Below are positions 1 through 8,887 of a stretch of 64,000 bases of DNA, in pieces. Both the position numbers and the translations under genes were made by a program. Every line of letters begins with the position of its first letter. Position 1 is the stretch's first letter. The stretch covers positions 62,001 through 126,000 of the forward strand of contig DATHMK010000023.1 in assembly GCA_035487155.1 (NCBI GenBank), given 5' to 3'. The notes under the pieces are model-generated. The model was not told where the DNA came from, did not search any database, and worked only from the letters and a program-made list of their open reading frames with translations. The stretch comes from DAIDKA01 sp035487155 (GTDB lineage Bacteria > Pseudomonadota > Gammaproteobacteria > Steroidobacterales > Steroidobacteraceae).

Positions 1-1303
1 CGGTGAAGGCGTAGAAGGGCCTGGCGCCCACGGCGGCGAAGTCCCGGACCTTGGTCGTCAAGCCAATGCTCAGAAACGTGAAGGTGAATGCCCACACGCG
101 CAATGACTGCAATGGAGTCACCAGCGAGGGCAGTACCTTCTGCTTGTAGTCCGCATAGCTGTAGCCGTGGGATACCAGCGTGATGATCAGCGAGGCCAGC
201 AGGAACCCGATGACGAATTTCGGGAAGCGTTGCCAGATCTGCGCCACGCTGGCTTTCTGCGCGCCCTGTGACTGCCAGCGCGTGACCGCGATAATCGACA
301 GCACGAAGCACCACACCCCGATCCAGATGTCGCGGCCGATGACCTTCATGAGGGTGAAGGCATTGACGGCGTCGTCGGGGTTGCCGGCGATTCCTGCGAC
401 CTTGCCGGCGAAACCACCGTAGGCCTGGGCGGCGGCGAGCCCCGTGGCGTCGGCCAGTTCCGAGGTGCCGATCCAGGCGCCCGCAACCCCCGCGGCCAGC
501 CCCAGGCTGCGCGCCGCCAGCGGCAGCACGAAAATCAGCACGATGGCCCAGAACACCACCAGGGAGATCGCGACCGAGGAATGTTCCTTTTTGGCACCCA
601 CCGCGCCGGTGATGGCGATGGAGGCCGATACGCCGCACACCGCCCCGCCGGTGCCCAGTACCGCCGCCAGGCGCTTATCCAGTCCCAGGCGCGTGGCGAT
701 GAAATAAATGACGCCGAACGTCACCAGCGAGACGATGGCCGCCTGGACCAACGCCACCGGACCGGCCCATGCGATCAGTGTCAGAGGCAAGCCGGTGCCC
801 AGCAGCACAATGCCGATCTTGATGAACAGTTCCACGCGCAATCCGGCATTCGCCCAGCGCGGCACGCCCACGGTATTGGCGATCAGCAGACCCAGTACCA
901 GGCCCACCAGCGGCGGCTCCAGGCTGTACCTGGAAGACTGATCCCACAGCCCGAGGAAATAGAGCAGCAAGGAAACGATGTAGAGCAGCACGAATGCGCC
1001 GAGGAAGTCGCGCGCGCGATAGCCGAGCGCGCTCGCGGCCGCCGTGAACACTCCCGCCCACAAGGCGAACAGCGCCAGGAACTGCAGCCAGTGCGCCCGC
1101 AGCTGAGTGCCGGCATCGCTCAGGTGGCTCCATTTTTGCGGCGCGATCGCGATCCATTTGATGCTGCCGCCGGAGGCGAACAATGCCACGGCGAGCGTAA
1201 TCAGCCCGATGCCGACGGCGACGGCCCACCAATCCTCGCGGTTGTTTGGACCGGTCAGCGGGCCCACTGTGGGCAGCGGTCCGGTAGTGGCGATTTCGGC
1301 CAT
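1..1303 (-). CDS. YeiH-family (UPF0324) putative sulfate exporter, 3' end outside window
   Basis: The 434 codons visible encode a polytopic inner-membrane protein with about 10 hydrophobic segments after an N-terminal stretch of about 30 polar residues. Segments such as GIVLLGTGLPL and LGTGGAVCGVSASIAI are typical of the YeiH/Cons_hypoth698 family, whose members are annotated as putative sulfate exporters; the substrate is not established. The ATG at 1303 follows an A/G-rich stretch usable as a ribosome-binding site. The protein is longer at its N-terminus than E. coli YeiH. It lies 94 bases downstream of crcB on the same strand and may share its transcript. The C-terminus lies beyond the left edge, so the gene is partial only because of the window. 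Confidence 0.85.
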   Translation of the reverse strand, partial: MAEIATTGPLPTVGPLTGPNNREDWWAVAVGIGLITLAVALFASGGSIKWIAIAPQKWSHLSDAGTQLRAHWLQFLALFALWAGVFTAAASALGYRARDFLGAFVLLYIVSLLLYFLGLWDQSSRYSLEPPLVGLVLGLLIANTVGVPRWANAGLRVELFIKIGIVLLGTGLPLTLIAWAGPVALVQAAIVSLVTFGVIYFIATRLGLDKRLAAVLGTGGAVCGVSASIAITGAVGAKKEHSSVAISLVVFWAIVLIFVLPLAARSLGLAAGVAGAWIGTSELADATGLAAAQAYGGFAGKVAGIAGNPDDAVNAFTLMKVIGRDIWIGVWCFVLSIIAVTRWQSQGAQKASVAQIWQRFPKFVIGFLLASLIITLVSHGYSYADYKQKVLPSLVTPLQSLRVWAFTFTFLSIGLTTKVRDFAAVGARPFYAFT

Positions 1304-1344
1304 GACAGTCCCCCTCTATTTTCCTTGTTGGAGGCAGTCTAGCC

Positions 1345-1371
1345 GGCGCGAAGTGACAAATCAGTCGCGCC
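1345..1371 (-). terminator. Hairpin between crcB and the YeiH-like gene
   Basis: A perfect 7-bp inverted repeat (GGCGCGA / TCGCGCC) encloses a 13-base loop in the 94-base gap. No T-tract follows on the minus strand, so it is not a classical intrinsic terminator. It could attenuate read-through from crcB or be incidental in GC-rich DNA. Confidence 0.3.
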
Positions 1372-1397
1372 TCATATCAATTGACTATGTGCTTATG

Positions 1398-1790
1398 CTA
1401 TCCGCTGGTGCCGCCTTTGAAACGCAGAACTGTTGCAATGCCGCCAAATGTCAGCAGCAGCGACCCGAACAGATTCAGGCACAACGTCAGCATCGCCCAC
1501 ATCACCCGGTCCTGGCGCAGCAGCAGCACCACCTCGGCCGAGAAGCTGGAGAAGGTGGTCAGTCCCCCGCAAAAGCCGGTGATCACCAGAACTCGCCATG
1601 CCGGCTCCAGGGTTTTGTTGAGGGCAAAGAAGGCCACGGCAACGCCGACGATATAGCCGCCGATCAGATTGGCCGCCAGCGTCCCCATGGGCACGGCGGT
1701 GGGCTGAGAGTTCAGCCACAGGCCCAGGACCCACCGCAGCAGGCAGCCCACCGTGCCGCCTACACACACTGCCGCTACCGATCGCCACAT
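1398..1790 (-). CDS. crcB: CrcB/Fluc fluoride channel
   Basis: The product is 130 residues with four transmembrane helices, the usual size of Fluc monomers, which form antiparallel dimers that export fluoride and protect enzymes from its toxicity. The family signature GGLTTFSSFS in the third helix and GTLAANLIGGY in the second are both visible; the Asn in the latter is a conserved pore-region residue. The ATG at 1790 is preferred over a longer reading because CAGGAGAG lies 8 bases upstream and the extension would overlap the regulator gene. It follows the response regulator by 19 bases, so it may be co-transcribed with the two-component system. I looked for a fluoride riboswitch around it and did not see one. 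Confidence 0.93.
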   Translation of the reverse strand: MWRSVAAVCVGGTVGCLLRWVLGLWLNSQPTAVPMGTLAANLIGGYIVGVAVAFFALNKTLEPAWRVLVITGFCGGLTTFSSFSAEVVLLLRQDRVMWAMLTLCLNLFGSLLLTFGGIATVLRFKGGTSG

Positions 1791-1809
1791 GCTTGCGCTC
1801 TCCTGCTGC

Positions 1810-2466
1810 TCATACCTGCGACGGAAAGCCTTCGACGGCGCCGCATTCCAGGGCGACATCGAGCAGCTCGATGTCCGTGGTCACACCCAGCTTCTGCCGG
1901 ATGTTTGAGTGATTGTTGGCCACCGTCTTGACACTGAGATTCAACAGCTGCGCGATGTCGTCGTGATTCTTGCCGCTGGCGATCATGCGGAATATATCAA
2001 ACTCGCGCACCGACAGCCCCAGTGTGGGGGACGCGCGTATGTCCGCGGCGATGCGTTCGAGGCGCTGGCGAATATCCGGACTGAGCGCCACCTCGCCGGC
2101 CAGCACTTTGCGCACCGACTCCACCATCAGCTGCGGATCGCTGCCCTTGCTGACATAGCCATTGGCGCCGGCGCGCAGCGCCTGGGTGGCGAACGCGGCG
2201 GTGTCGTGCATGCTGAACACCAGGATCGGCAGCAGCGGCCAGCGCAGCTTGAAGCGGCGCAGGCTCGACAATCCGCCCAGCCCCGGCATGCTCAGGTCCA
2301 GCAGCACGATGTCCGGGGAAACACGCTGCAGCAGCGCATAGGCCTCCTCACCCGATGCGGCTTCCGCGATCACCGAATACCCGGGCTCCTGTTCGAGAAA
2401 GCGCCGATACCCTGCGCGCACCACGGCATGGTCATCGACCAGCACGATGCGTACCTCAGCGCCCAT
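1810..2466 (-). CDS. NarL/UhpA-family response regulator
   Basis: The product is 218 residues. An N-terminal receiver domain (about 5-122) has acidic residues D11/D12, phospho-acceptor D57 in VLLDLSMPG and K107. A C-terminal LuxR-type helix-turn-helix (about 148-205) contains SVREFDIFRMIASG and the recognition-helix segment LNLSVKTVANNHSNI. The gene overlaps the kinase gene by 11 bp, so the pair is translationally coupled and surely cognate. Phosphorylation by the kinase should promote DNA binding. The target is unknown; crcB and the YeiH-like transporter follow directly and are candidates. Confidence 0.93.
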   Translation of the reverse strand: MGAEVRIVLVDDHAVVRAGYRRFLEQEPGYSVIAEAASGEEAYALLQRVSPDIVLLDLSMPGLGGLSSLRRFKLRWPLLPILVFSMHDTAAFATQALRAGANGYVSKGSDPQLMVESVRKVLAGEVALSPDIRQRLERIAADIRASPTLGLSVREFDIFRMIASGKNHDDIAQLLNLSVKTVANNHSNIRQKLGVTTDIELLDVALECGAVEGFPSQV

Positions 2467-3793
2467 CCACCGCTCCCGTTGGCATCCATGCGGTCAGCAG
2501 CATGCCGCCCGTGGGTTGCCATAGTAGCTGTAGCTCCCCGCCTTGTGCCGCAACCCGCTCGCGCATGCCGTCCAGCCCGGTGCCACCGGCCGAATCCGCC
2601 ACGGTTCCTGGGGCCACCTCGGACTCCTCGACGCGCAGTTGGACCTGATCGGCGCTGACCTGGATCCGGATGGCGATGCGCCGCGCCCGCGAATGCCGCA
2701 CCGCATTGGTCAGGCACTCCTGGATCAGTCGGTACAGGGTGATATTCAGATCCGGCGACAAGGTGTCGACCGGACCCTCGAAATCCAGCGCGCAGCTGAA
2801 GCGTTCCGCCATGCGCGCCTGCCAGCCGCTCACCAGATCCTGCAGCGTGCCCCGCAGCCCCACCGTCTCAAGCTCGTGGGGCCGCAGTCGGGTGAGCATG
2901 CTGCGGGTGAGTGCCATGATACCGTCGATCACCTGGCCCACGCCCTGCGCGCAGCTGACGACGGAGGGCAGCACCCCGCGCGCCTCCCGCTCCATGTAGG
3001 CCGCGTCCACCTTGATGGCCGTCAGCGACTGACCGAGCTCATCGTGAAGTTCACGCGCCAGTCGCCGCCGCTCCTCCTCCTCCACCGCAATCAGCCGCAG
3101 GTTCAGCGTGCGCCGCTGCTCGGCCGCGGACTGCAGGGCCTGCGCGCAGTGATTGAAGCTGTCGGAGATGTCATCCAGGTCCTGCACCTGAAAATGCGGC
3201 AGCCGGGTGGCCAGTGCTCCGGCCTGCAGCCGTGACAGCGCCAACTGGATCTGTCCCACCGGCCGCAGACCGCGCCGGACCATGACATAGACGGCGCCCG
3301 CCATGGCCAGAACCACCATCACCAGCAGCATCACGTCCGACTCGACCCGCTCCTCGATCTCGCTGACTTCAGAACGTGGATTGGCGCTCACCCGCAGCGT
3401 CCCGAGTGGCTCACCGGACCAGCTCAGGGGGTAGCTCAGCTGCGCCCGAGCGCTGCCGTCGGCGAGTTCTCCGGCGAGCCATCCGCCCTGAGCGGCATCG
3501 AGCGCCGTTGCCGCGACGCCGCGGCCCGCCGCATCCTGCAATGTGATGCGGACATGGCGCAGGGGCTGGGACTGGCGCACCGCCGCGGCCGCTGCGGCCA
3601 GCGCGTGCGACGCATCCGGGGCGCCGCGCACGCTGTCCTCCACTTTGACCAGCAAAGTCGTCAGTTGCAGCGTCGAGTCGGTCTCGCGCGCGACGTCAGG
3701 ACGCACCGATCCCAGTGGGATCAGCACGCTCAGCAGCAGTGCCGCCAGGGTCACCGCCGCGACGCCCAGCAGCAGCCGGGTGTGCAGGTACAT
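2456..3793 (-). CDS. NarX/UhpB-type sensor histidine kinase (HisKA_3)
   Basis: The product is 445 residues: transmembrane helix 1 at about 6-27, a periplasmic domain of about 125 residues, transmembrane helix 2 at about 154-172, a HAMP linker to about 220, a HisKA_3 dimerisation domain with phospho-acceptor H250 in LARELHDELGQSLTAIKVD, and an HATPase domain ending with GGTGLDGMRERV. This layout matches the NarX/UhpB/DegS kinases that partner NarL-type regulators. AAGGAGG a few bases upstream supports the ATG at 3793. The periplasmic domain lacks the NarX P-box, so nitrate sensing is not supported; the signal is unknown. Confidence 0.93.
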   Translation of the reverse strand: MYLHTRLLLGVAAVTLAALLLSVLIPLGSVRPDVARETDSTLQLTTLLVKVEDSVRGAPDASHALAAAAAAVRQSQPLRHVRITLQDAAGRGVAATALDAAQGGWLAGELADGSARAQLSYPLSWSGEPLGTLRVSANPRSEVSEIEERVESDVMLLVMVVLAMAGAVYVMVRRGLRPVGQIQLALSRLQAGALATRLPHFQVQDLDDISDSFNHCAQALQSAAEQRRTLNLRLIAVEEEERRRLARELHDELGQSLTAIKVDAAYMEREARGVLPSVVSCAQGVGQVIDGIMALTRSMLTRLRPHELETVGLRGTLQDLVSGWQARMAERFSCALDFEGPVDTLSPDLNITLYRLIQECLTNAVRHSRARRIAIRIQVSADQVQLRVEESEVAPGTVADSAGGTGLDGMRERVAAQGGELQLLWQPTGGMLLTAWMPTGAVDGR

Positions 3794-3867
3794 AGGAGCC
3801 TCCTTGGACTTCAGACTAATGCAGCGCGCGCATCAGTGGTATCCGCCGTTGCGCTACACTCTGCGCC

Positions 3868-5220
3868 ATGCTGCGCTCCCCTCCCCCACTGGCGCCCGTG
3901 TCGGTCCTCCTCCTCTGGATGGCCTGCGCAACCGCGGCCAGCGCCGCCTCCGAGTGCGACCGACCCTGTCTGAAATCCATGCTGAATGGCTATCTGGCGG
4001 CCGTCATCCGGCACGATCCCGCCGCCGCGCCACTCGCGCCGAGCTACCGCCATACCGAGAACGCCATCAACATCCCCCTGGGCAGGGGCGTGTGGCAGAG
4101 CATCACGGGATTAGGCCAGGTACAGCGCCGCTACCTCGACCCGGTCAGCGGTCAGGCCGCCTATTACGGCATCGTCGCCGAAGGCGCGCAGCTGGCGATC
4201 GTGACCGCCCGCCTGCGCATCGAGAACCGCAGCATCACCGAGGCGGAGTGGTACATCGCGCGCGAGGGGGATCCGGGGCTGCCCGGGGCAACGCCGCCCA
4301 GCTCCTGGAATCCGCAAGGCCTCACCGCCACACCACCCCCGGAACGGGTGCTGGCACCCGCGCAGCGCCTGCCACGTGCGAGCATGATTGCCATCGTCAA
4401 CAGCTACTTCGATGGCATCACCTCCCATGATGGTACGGTCGTGCGCGCTCATCCGGGCTGCAACCGCTATGAGAACGGCACCAAGGTCACGGGGCGGCGC
4501 GGCGGAGTCAACGATGACTGCGTATCCGGACTGACCAATTTCAATCTCGCCAATGTCGCGGGGCGGCGCGTGGGCTTCGTCGATGAGGAGGCCGGGGTGG
4601 TTCTGGGCATGGCGGTGTTCATCCGCAGGGCCGGCGCCACCTTGCCGCGCAATGCCTTCAGCGAGTGGTTCTGGATCGAAGACGGGAAGATCCGCAATAT
4701 CTGGACTGCGATGTACTACCCGGGTCCGGAACGACCGGTGCCGAACTGGCCACCCTTCGAGGGCAATTTCCCGCTGCCGGTATTCACCACCAGCGCGCCA
4801 CCGACGGCATCAGTTCCCTACGCCACCGACCTCGCGGCCATCAGCGACTTCAACGCGCGCTATCTCAGGGCCATCAACAGTGGTGACGGTGCGGCGCTCA
4901 GCGCCCTCACCGATGATGATCACATCATGCTGGCCCCGGGCAGGCCGCCCGTCATGGGCAAGGCGGCCAATGATGCGGCCAATGCCCGTGGCTTCCAGCA
5001 GTTCAACATCCTCGAGACCTGGAACCCTTTGGAGACCGTGATCGATGGCAACCTGGCCTATCAGCGCGGCAGCTTCACGGTCATTGCAACGCCGAAGGCC
5101 GGTGGCGCCGCCCGCACCACCGCGGGCAGCTTTCTGCGCATCTACCGGCGCCAGCCGGACGGCTCCTGGCGCATGTCGCGCGACATGTTCAACGCCGAGC
5201 AGCCCGACGCCGCGCGCTGA
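3868..5220 (+). CDS. Secreted protein with DUF8021-like and SnoaL-like domains
   Basis: The product is 450 residues with a signal peptide (about 1-27, ending ASAAS). Residues about 30-290 resemble the DUF8021 type found in fungal and bacterial secreted proteins: a CDRPCL start, a region containing HTENAINIPLGRGVW, and a second part around CNRYENGTKVTGR. Residues about 320-450 read as a SnoaL/DUF4440-like NTF2 fold with SDFNARYLRAINSGDGAALS. No catalytic function can be assigned; these folds bind or turn over small hydrophobic molecules. It is divergent from the kinase gene and its stop codon abuts the stop codon of the convergent TonB receptor at 5220/5221. Confidence 0.7.
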   Translation: MLRSPPPLAPVSVLLLWMACATAASAASECDRPCLKSMLNGYLAAVIRHDPAAAPLAPSYRHTENAINIPLGRGVWQSITGLGQVQRRYLDPVSGQAAYYGIVAEGAQLAIVTARLRIENRSITEAEWYIAREGDPGLPGATPPSSWNPQGLTATPPPERVLAPAQRLPRASMIAIVNSYFDGITSHDGTVVRAHPGCNRYENGTKVTGRRGGVNDDCVSGLTNFNLANVAGRRVGFVDEEAGVVLGMAVFIRRAGATLPRNAFSEWFWIEDGKIRNIWTAMYYPGPERPVPNWPPFEGNFPLPVFTTSAPPTASVPYATDLAAISDFNARYLRAINSGDGAALSALTDDDHIMLAPGRPPVMGKAANDAANARGFQQFNILETWNPLETVIDGNLAYQRGSFTVIATPKAGGAARTTAGSFLRIYRRQPDGSWRMSRDMFNAEQPDAAR

Positions 5221-7674
5221 TCAGTCGAAGCTGCGCTTGAAGGTGAGCCCCCACTCCAGCGGCGGCGCCGGATTGCCCTGCTCACGTCCAAAGAAGGAGA
5301 TCAGGCTGAGCTTGCCGTAGAAGTATTCGCTATCGGTGAGGTTGCGCCCCCAGGCGGCGATCTCCCATTTCTTGCCTGCAGGCTGCCAGGTCAGCCGGGC
5401 GTTGAGCACCCCATACCCGCCCTGAGCGCCGGTGCCGCAGCCCGCATCGGTGGTTTCGGTGAAGCAGCCATTGTTGGTGACGAAGTAGATCTTCGACTGA
5501 TAGGTCCAGTCCAGGCGTGGCGTCAGCGAGCCGCCCGCCAGCGGGAAGGCATACTGCATCCCCACCGCACTGGTGAACTTCGGTGTGCGCGGCGAGTAGC
5601 AGGTCTGGCCGTCGCAGTTGTTGCCCGTGAACAGCAGCGCGTTGCCGCCGTTGGAGAGCAGCAGGTAGTTGACATAGCCAAACGAGGCATCCAGGTGCAG
5701 TCCCTGGAGCGGTTCGGCCTGCAGTTCACCCTCCAGACCCCAGATACGCGCGGTGCCGGCATTTTCCTCGCGGAACCAGTTGACGCCATCCGCATCCAGC
5801 TGCTGGGCGAAGGTCTGCTGATCCAGGTATCGCGAATAGAAGAAGTCGGTATTGAAGCGGATGGTGTGATCGAGGAACTCCGACTTCGCGCCGACCTCGG
5901 CGGTCTTGAGGAACTCGGGGCGGAACGGCACGGTCTGCAATGCATCGGCGGGGCGCGGGCTGAAGCCACCGCCCTTGAAACCGGTGGAGTAGCGCAGATA
6001 GGTCATCAGGTCCTGGGTCCACTGGTAATTGAGCGAAACGTCGAAGTCCGTGTGCGAGGCCGAGGTGGGTACGTACTGGCCGTTGACGTTGACGAAAGGT
6101 CCACCATAGGGATCAAAGTTGTTGATGGTGATGGTCGCGTCCTTCCTGTCGGAGGTGTAGCGGGCACCCCCGGTGACGGAGAAGGCGTCCGTGAAATGCC
6201 AGACACCATGGGCGAAGGGCGCCCAGTTGGTGGTGGTCTGCGACACATAGTCGTCCTGCTCGTGTATGCACACATCCGGGTTCTGCGCGGTGCACGGATA
6301 CAGCACGTCGTAGCCGCGATCCGAGTCATTCGCCGTGTAGTAGAAGGCGCCGGTGGTCCAGTCGAGGGCGCCGGCCTTGCCGGTCAGGGTCACCTCCTCG
6401 GTGAACTGCTGGTGGAAGGCGTCGTCATAGGTCGAGTTCTCCGACAACGGGCTGCCGTCGGAGTCGCGACCGTACTGATTGCGGAACTCGCGAAAGGCCG
6501 TGACCGCCTTGAACGTCAGATCGTCCGAGAATTTCCAGTCCAGGGTACCTGACACGCCCCAGTGGTTGAGGTCATTGATGTTGGGCACGTTGCGACCCGA
6601 GATCGGGTCTGTGCCGTACTCGGAGTAGCCGGTGTAGAAGCCATTGGTGATGAAGCGGCTGTCATAGATGATGGGCTTGCCTATGTATGCCGCCGGGCCG
6701 GCTGTCGGCACGCCAAGATATCCATAGGTCAGGGCGCCCCAGCCGGCATTGAGGCCGTTGGTGCCATCGATGACCGTGTACTTGTCGGCCGGACCTTCCT
6801 GGTTCTGCACGGTGATGTCGGTGATCAGATTGAATTCCAATCCGGTGCCGAGCAGGAAGCGGAAGGCGGCCCGACCCGATTGCACGTTCTCATCGCCTTC
6901 GGTACTGGTCACGCAGTTTGAGCCGGGTGCGATGGCCGGTTGCATGCTGCCCAGACTTCCCGCGCCATTGACGCAGACATAGTCAAGGTTCTTGAAGTAG
7001 CCGTCGGCCTTCTTGCTCGAGAACGAGAAGCGTGCATACAGAAAATCATCGATCAGCGAGACATCGGCCATGCCACGCGCTTCGAGACGATTGAACTTGC
7101 CGTAGGTCACGCTCAACGAACCGGTGTTGTCACCCTGCGGCTTGACTGAAATCAGGCGCACCGTGCCGCCCTCGGCGTTCTTGCCGAACAGGGTGCCCTG
7201 CGGGCCGCGCAGGATCTCCACGCGCTCCAGGTCCAGCAGGTCAAAGATCGAGCCCTGCGGGCGGCCGATGTAGACATCGTCCACGTAGATCGGCACGCCC
7301 GGCTCAAACGACAGGATGTTGTCGCCCAGACCGACGCCGCGAATGAATGCGGCCATGGTCGCGCCCCAGCCTGCGCCAAGCGGCGCAATCACCGCATTGG
7401 GGACATAGGCACCCACATCCGAAATATTGTCCAGATCACGTGCTTCGAGGGAGGCGGCCGTGATCGCCGTGATGGCGATGGGGGTCGTCTGCAGGTTCTC
7501 CGTGCGGCGCTGCGCTGACACGACGACCTCCTCCAACTGATCTGAGGACGGGGCGGGTGTCGCCGGCGCCTGTTGGGCCAGCGCGACAGGCACGGTCGTG
7601 ACGCCCAGCAGGCCGATCAGCAGCAAGCTTCGTATCGGCGCCGGCCAAGCAGGTCCAATAGTTTGAATCTTCAT
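5221..7674 (-). CDS. TonB-dependent outer-membrane receptor
   Basis: The product is 817 residues. It has a signal peptide to about residue 34 (ending ALAQQ), a TonB-box-like segment EEVVVSAQRR, a plug domain (about 45-160, with IFDLLDLERVEILRGPQGTL) and a 22-strand barrel domain ending in an aromatic-rich strand. The ATG at 7674 is chosen because it gives a normal signal peptide; 30 extra upstream codons would be hydrophilic. The type resembles receptors of sphingomonads and Steroidobacter-like bacteria that take up plant or aromatic compounds, but the ligand cannot be read from sequence. There is no adjacent TonB/ExbBD. It is transcribed divergently from a LysR regulator, its likely controller. 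Confidence 0.92.
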   Translation of the reverse strand: MKIQTIGPAWPAPIRSLLLIGLLGVTTVPVALAQQAPATPAPSSDQLEEVVVSAQRRTENLQTTPIAITAITAASLEARDLDNISDVGAYVPNAVIAPLGAGWGATMAAFIRGVGLGDNILSFEPGVPIYVDDVYIGRPQGSIFDLLDLERVEILRGPQGTLFGKNAEGGTVRLISVKPQGDNTGSLSVTYGKFNRLEARGMADVSLIDDFLYARFSFSSKKADGYFKNLDYVCVNGAGSLGSMQPAIAPGSNCVTSTEGDENVQSGRAAFRFLLGTGLEFNLITDITVQNQEGPADKYTVIDGTNGLNAGWGALTYGYLGVPTAGPAAYIGKPIIYDSRFITNGFYTGYSEYGTDPISGRNVPNINDLNHWGVSGTLDWKFSDDLTFKAVTAFREFRNQYGRDSDGSPLSENSTYDDAFHQQFTEEVTLTGKAGALDWTTGAFYYTANDSDRGYDVLYPCTAQNPDVCIHEQDDYVSQTTTNWAPFAHGVWHFTDAFSVTGGARYTSDRKDATITINNFDPYGGPFVNVNGQYVPTSASHTDFDVSLNYQWTQDLMTYLRYSTGFKGGGFSPRPADALQTVPFRPEFLKTAEVGAKSEFLDHTIRFNTDFFYSRYLDQQTFAQQLDADGVNWFREENAGTARIWGLEGELQAEPLQGLHLDASFGYVNYLLLSNGGNALLFTGNNCDGQTCYSPRTPKFTSAVGMQYAFPLAGGSLTPRLDWTYQSKIYFVTNNGCFTETTDAGCGTGAQGGYGVLNARLTWQPAGKKWEIAAWGRNLTDSEYFYGKLSLISFFGREQGNPAPPLEWGLTFKRSFD

Positions 7675-7716
7675 GCGCAAACGCCCCCTGTAGCGACTTG
7701 AGGTCGACTCTTTGAT

Positions 7717-7746
7717 CTTGCGAATTGCGATCGAACTTGCCGCAAG
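7717..7746. promoter_or_regulatory. Candidate LysR operator in the receptor/lysR divergent gap
   Basis: The 122-base gap between the receptor and the LysR gene contains the 11-bp palindrome CTTGCCGCAAG (7736-7746), with a further CTTGCG at 7717-7722 upstream of it. LysR proteins usually bind interrupted palindromes in such divergent gaps. The assignment rests only on position and symmetry. Confidence 0.3.
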
Positions 7747-7796
7747 AGTAAAAAAAGGTAACATTGAAGCCAGCCGGGTAGAACGCAGCGCAAAGC

Positions 7797-8819
7797 GTGA
7801 TCAGCTTTCGCAAATACAGAGAATTGAACCGGCTTCGCATCTGTTGCGCAGGGGGAACGACCGTTAACAGCCTGCTGAACCTTGGGGCATTTCTGCGCGT
7901 CGCACGCTTGCGCAGCTTCTCCAGCGTTGCCCGCGAGCTGCAGGTGGCGCCCTCGGTGGTCACCAAACGCATCGATCAGCTGGAGCAGGAACTGGGCACT
8001 CGCCTGGTGGTGCGTTCGACTCGTGGATTGACGCTCACCCCCGCAGCCGAGGCATTGCTGCCTCGTTTTGTCAGGCTGGTGGCCGAATTCGATGACCTGT
8101 TCAAGGGCACGGCCAGCGATGAACAGGGCGTCGAAGGCCAGCTGCGCATCAAGTCCCCCACAACCCTGACCAGCGAGTACCTCGGCAGCACCTATTCAAG
8201 ATTTCTGCAGCTGCATGCGGGCGTGTCACTGGACGTGTCGCTGCTTGACCGCACCGTCAATCCATTGGAGGAAGGCTTCGACTGCGCAATCGGCGCGCTG
8301 CAGGTGTCCTATCCCAATGTGATAGACGTGCCGCTGTGCCCCTATGAGGTCGTCGTCTGCTGCGGCGCCGAATATCTGGAGGGCCGGGTCGCGCCGCAGC
8401 ACCCTACCGACCTGGTGGACTTCGATTGTCTGACATCCGGCTTGTTCAGCAGCAGCTGGGTGTTTGAAAGTGCCGGCGGCCCCTTGAGCGTCGAGGTGCA
8501 TTCACGAGTACATGTCAGTGAGGCGCGGGTGCTGCGTGAGATGGCGCGTCGTGGACTGGGAATCGCGGCGCTGCCGCGCTACCTCGCGGCCGATGACATA
8601 CGCTCCGGGCGGCTGGTGGCGCTGCTGCAGGACACGCCGCTGCAGCTGCATTGGCTCAAGGCGCTGGTGCCGCGCATGAAAATGAACCGCCCGGTGGTGC
8701 GCGAATTCGTTGCCTTCCTGAAGACCCAGCTCGCCGATCCGCCCTGGGCGCTGCAGGAGCAGGTCGCCGACCTGGATCCGGTCGCTCTGGGCGCAAAGCT
8801 GGTGCAGAACGCCGGCTAG
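7797..8819 (+). CDS. LysR-family transcriptional regulator
   Basis: The product is up to 340 residues. The winged helix-turn-helix begins at about residue 24 (LLNLGAFLRVARLRSFSSVA; recognition helix near VAPSVVTKRIDQLEQEL), followed by a LysR substrate-binding domain (about 110-310). The start is GTG at 7797; about 22 residues precede the usual LysR start and a closer canonical codon is absent, so translation may begin at an inner TTG (residue 10). The gene is divergent from the TonB receptor, the classic arrangement for a LysR regulator and its target, so it probably controls uptake by that receptor in response to a small molecule. Confidence 0.88.
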   Translation: MISFRKYRELNRLRICCAGGTTVNSLLNLGAFLRVARLRSFSSVARELQVAPSVVTKRIDQLEQELGTRLVVRSTRGLTLTPAAEALLPRFVRLVAEFDDLFKGTASDEQGVEGQLRIKSPTTLTSEYLGSTYSRFLQLHAGVSLDVSLLDRTVNPLEEGFDCAIGALQVSYPNVIDVPLCPYEVVVCCGAEYLEGRVAPQHPTDLVDFDCLTSGLFSSSWVFESAGGPLSVEVHSRVHVSEARVLREMARRGLGIAALPRYLAADDIRSGRLVALLQDTPLQLHWLKALVPRMKMNRPVVREFVAFLKTQLADPPWALQEQVADLDPVALGAKLVQNAG

Positions 8820-8887
8820 CGGTATCGCTCAGCAGGTCAGCGGCCAAATCCGCTGACATTGGGCATCGTCCACCCTATCGTACCCAT

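Noticed and set aside
581..1342. A 253-residue plus-strand ORF opposite the YeiH-like gene
   Set aside because: Composition is Arg/Gln/His-rich shadow-like and it lies over a well-supported membrane protein.
1391..1809. Possible fluoride riboswitch at crcB
   Set aside because: The gaps next to crcB are 19 and 94 bases and show no crcB-motif-like pseudoknot; only a plain hairpin is visible.
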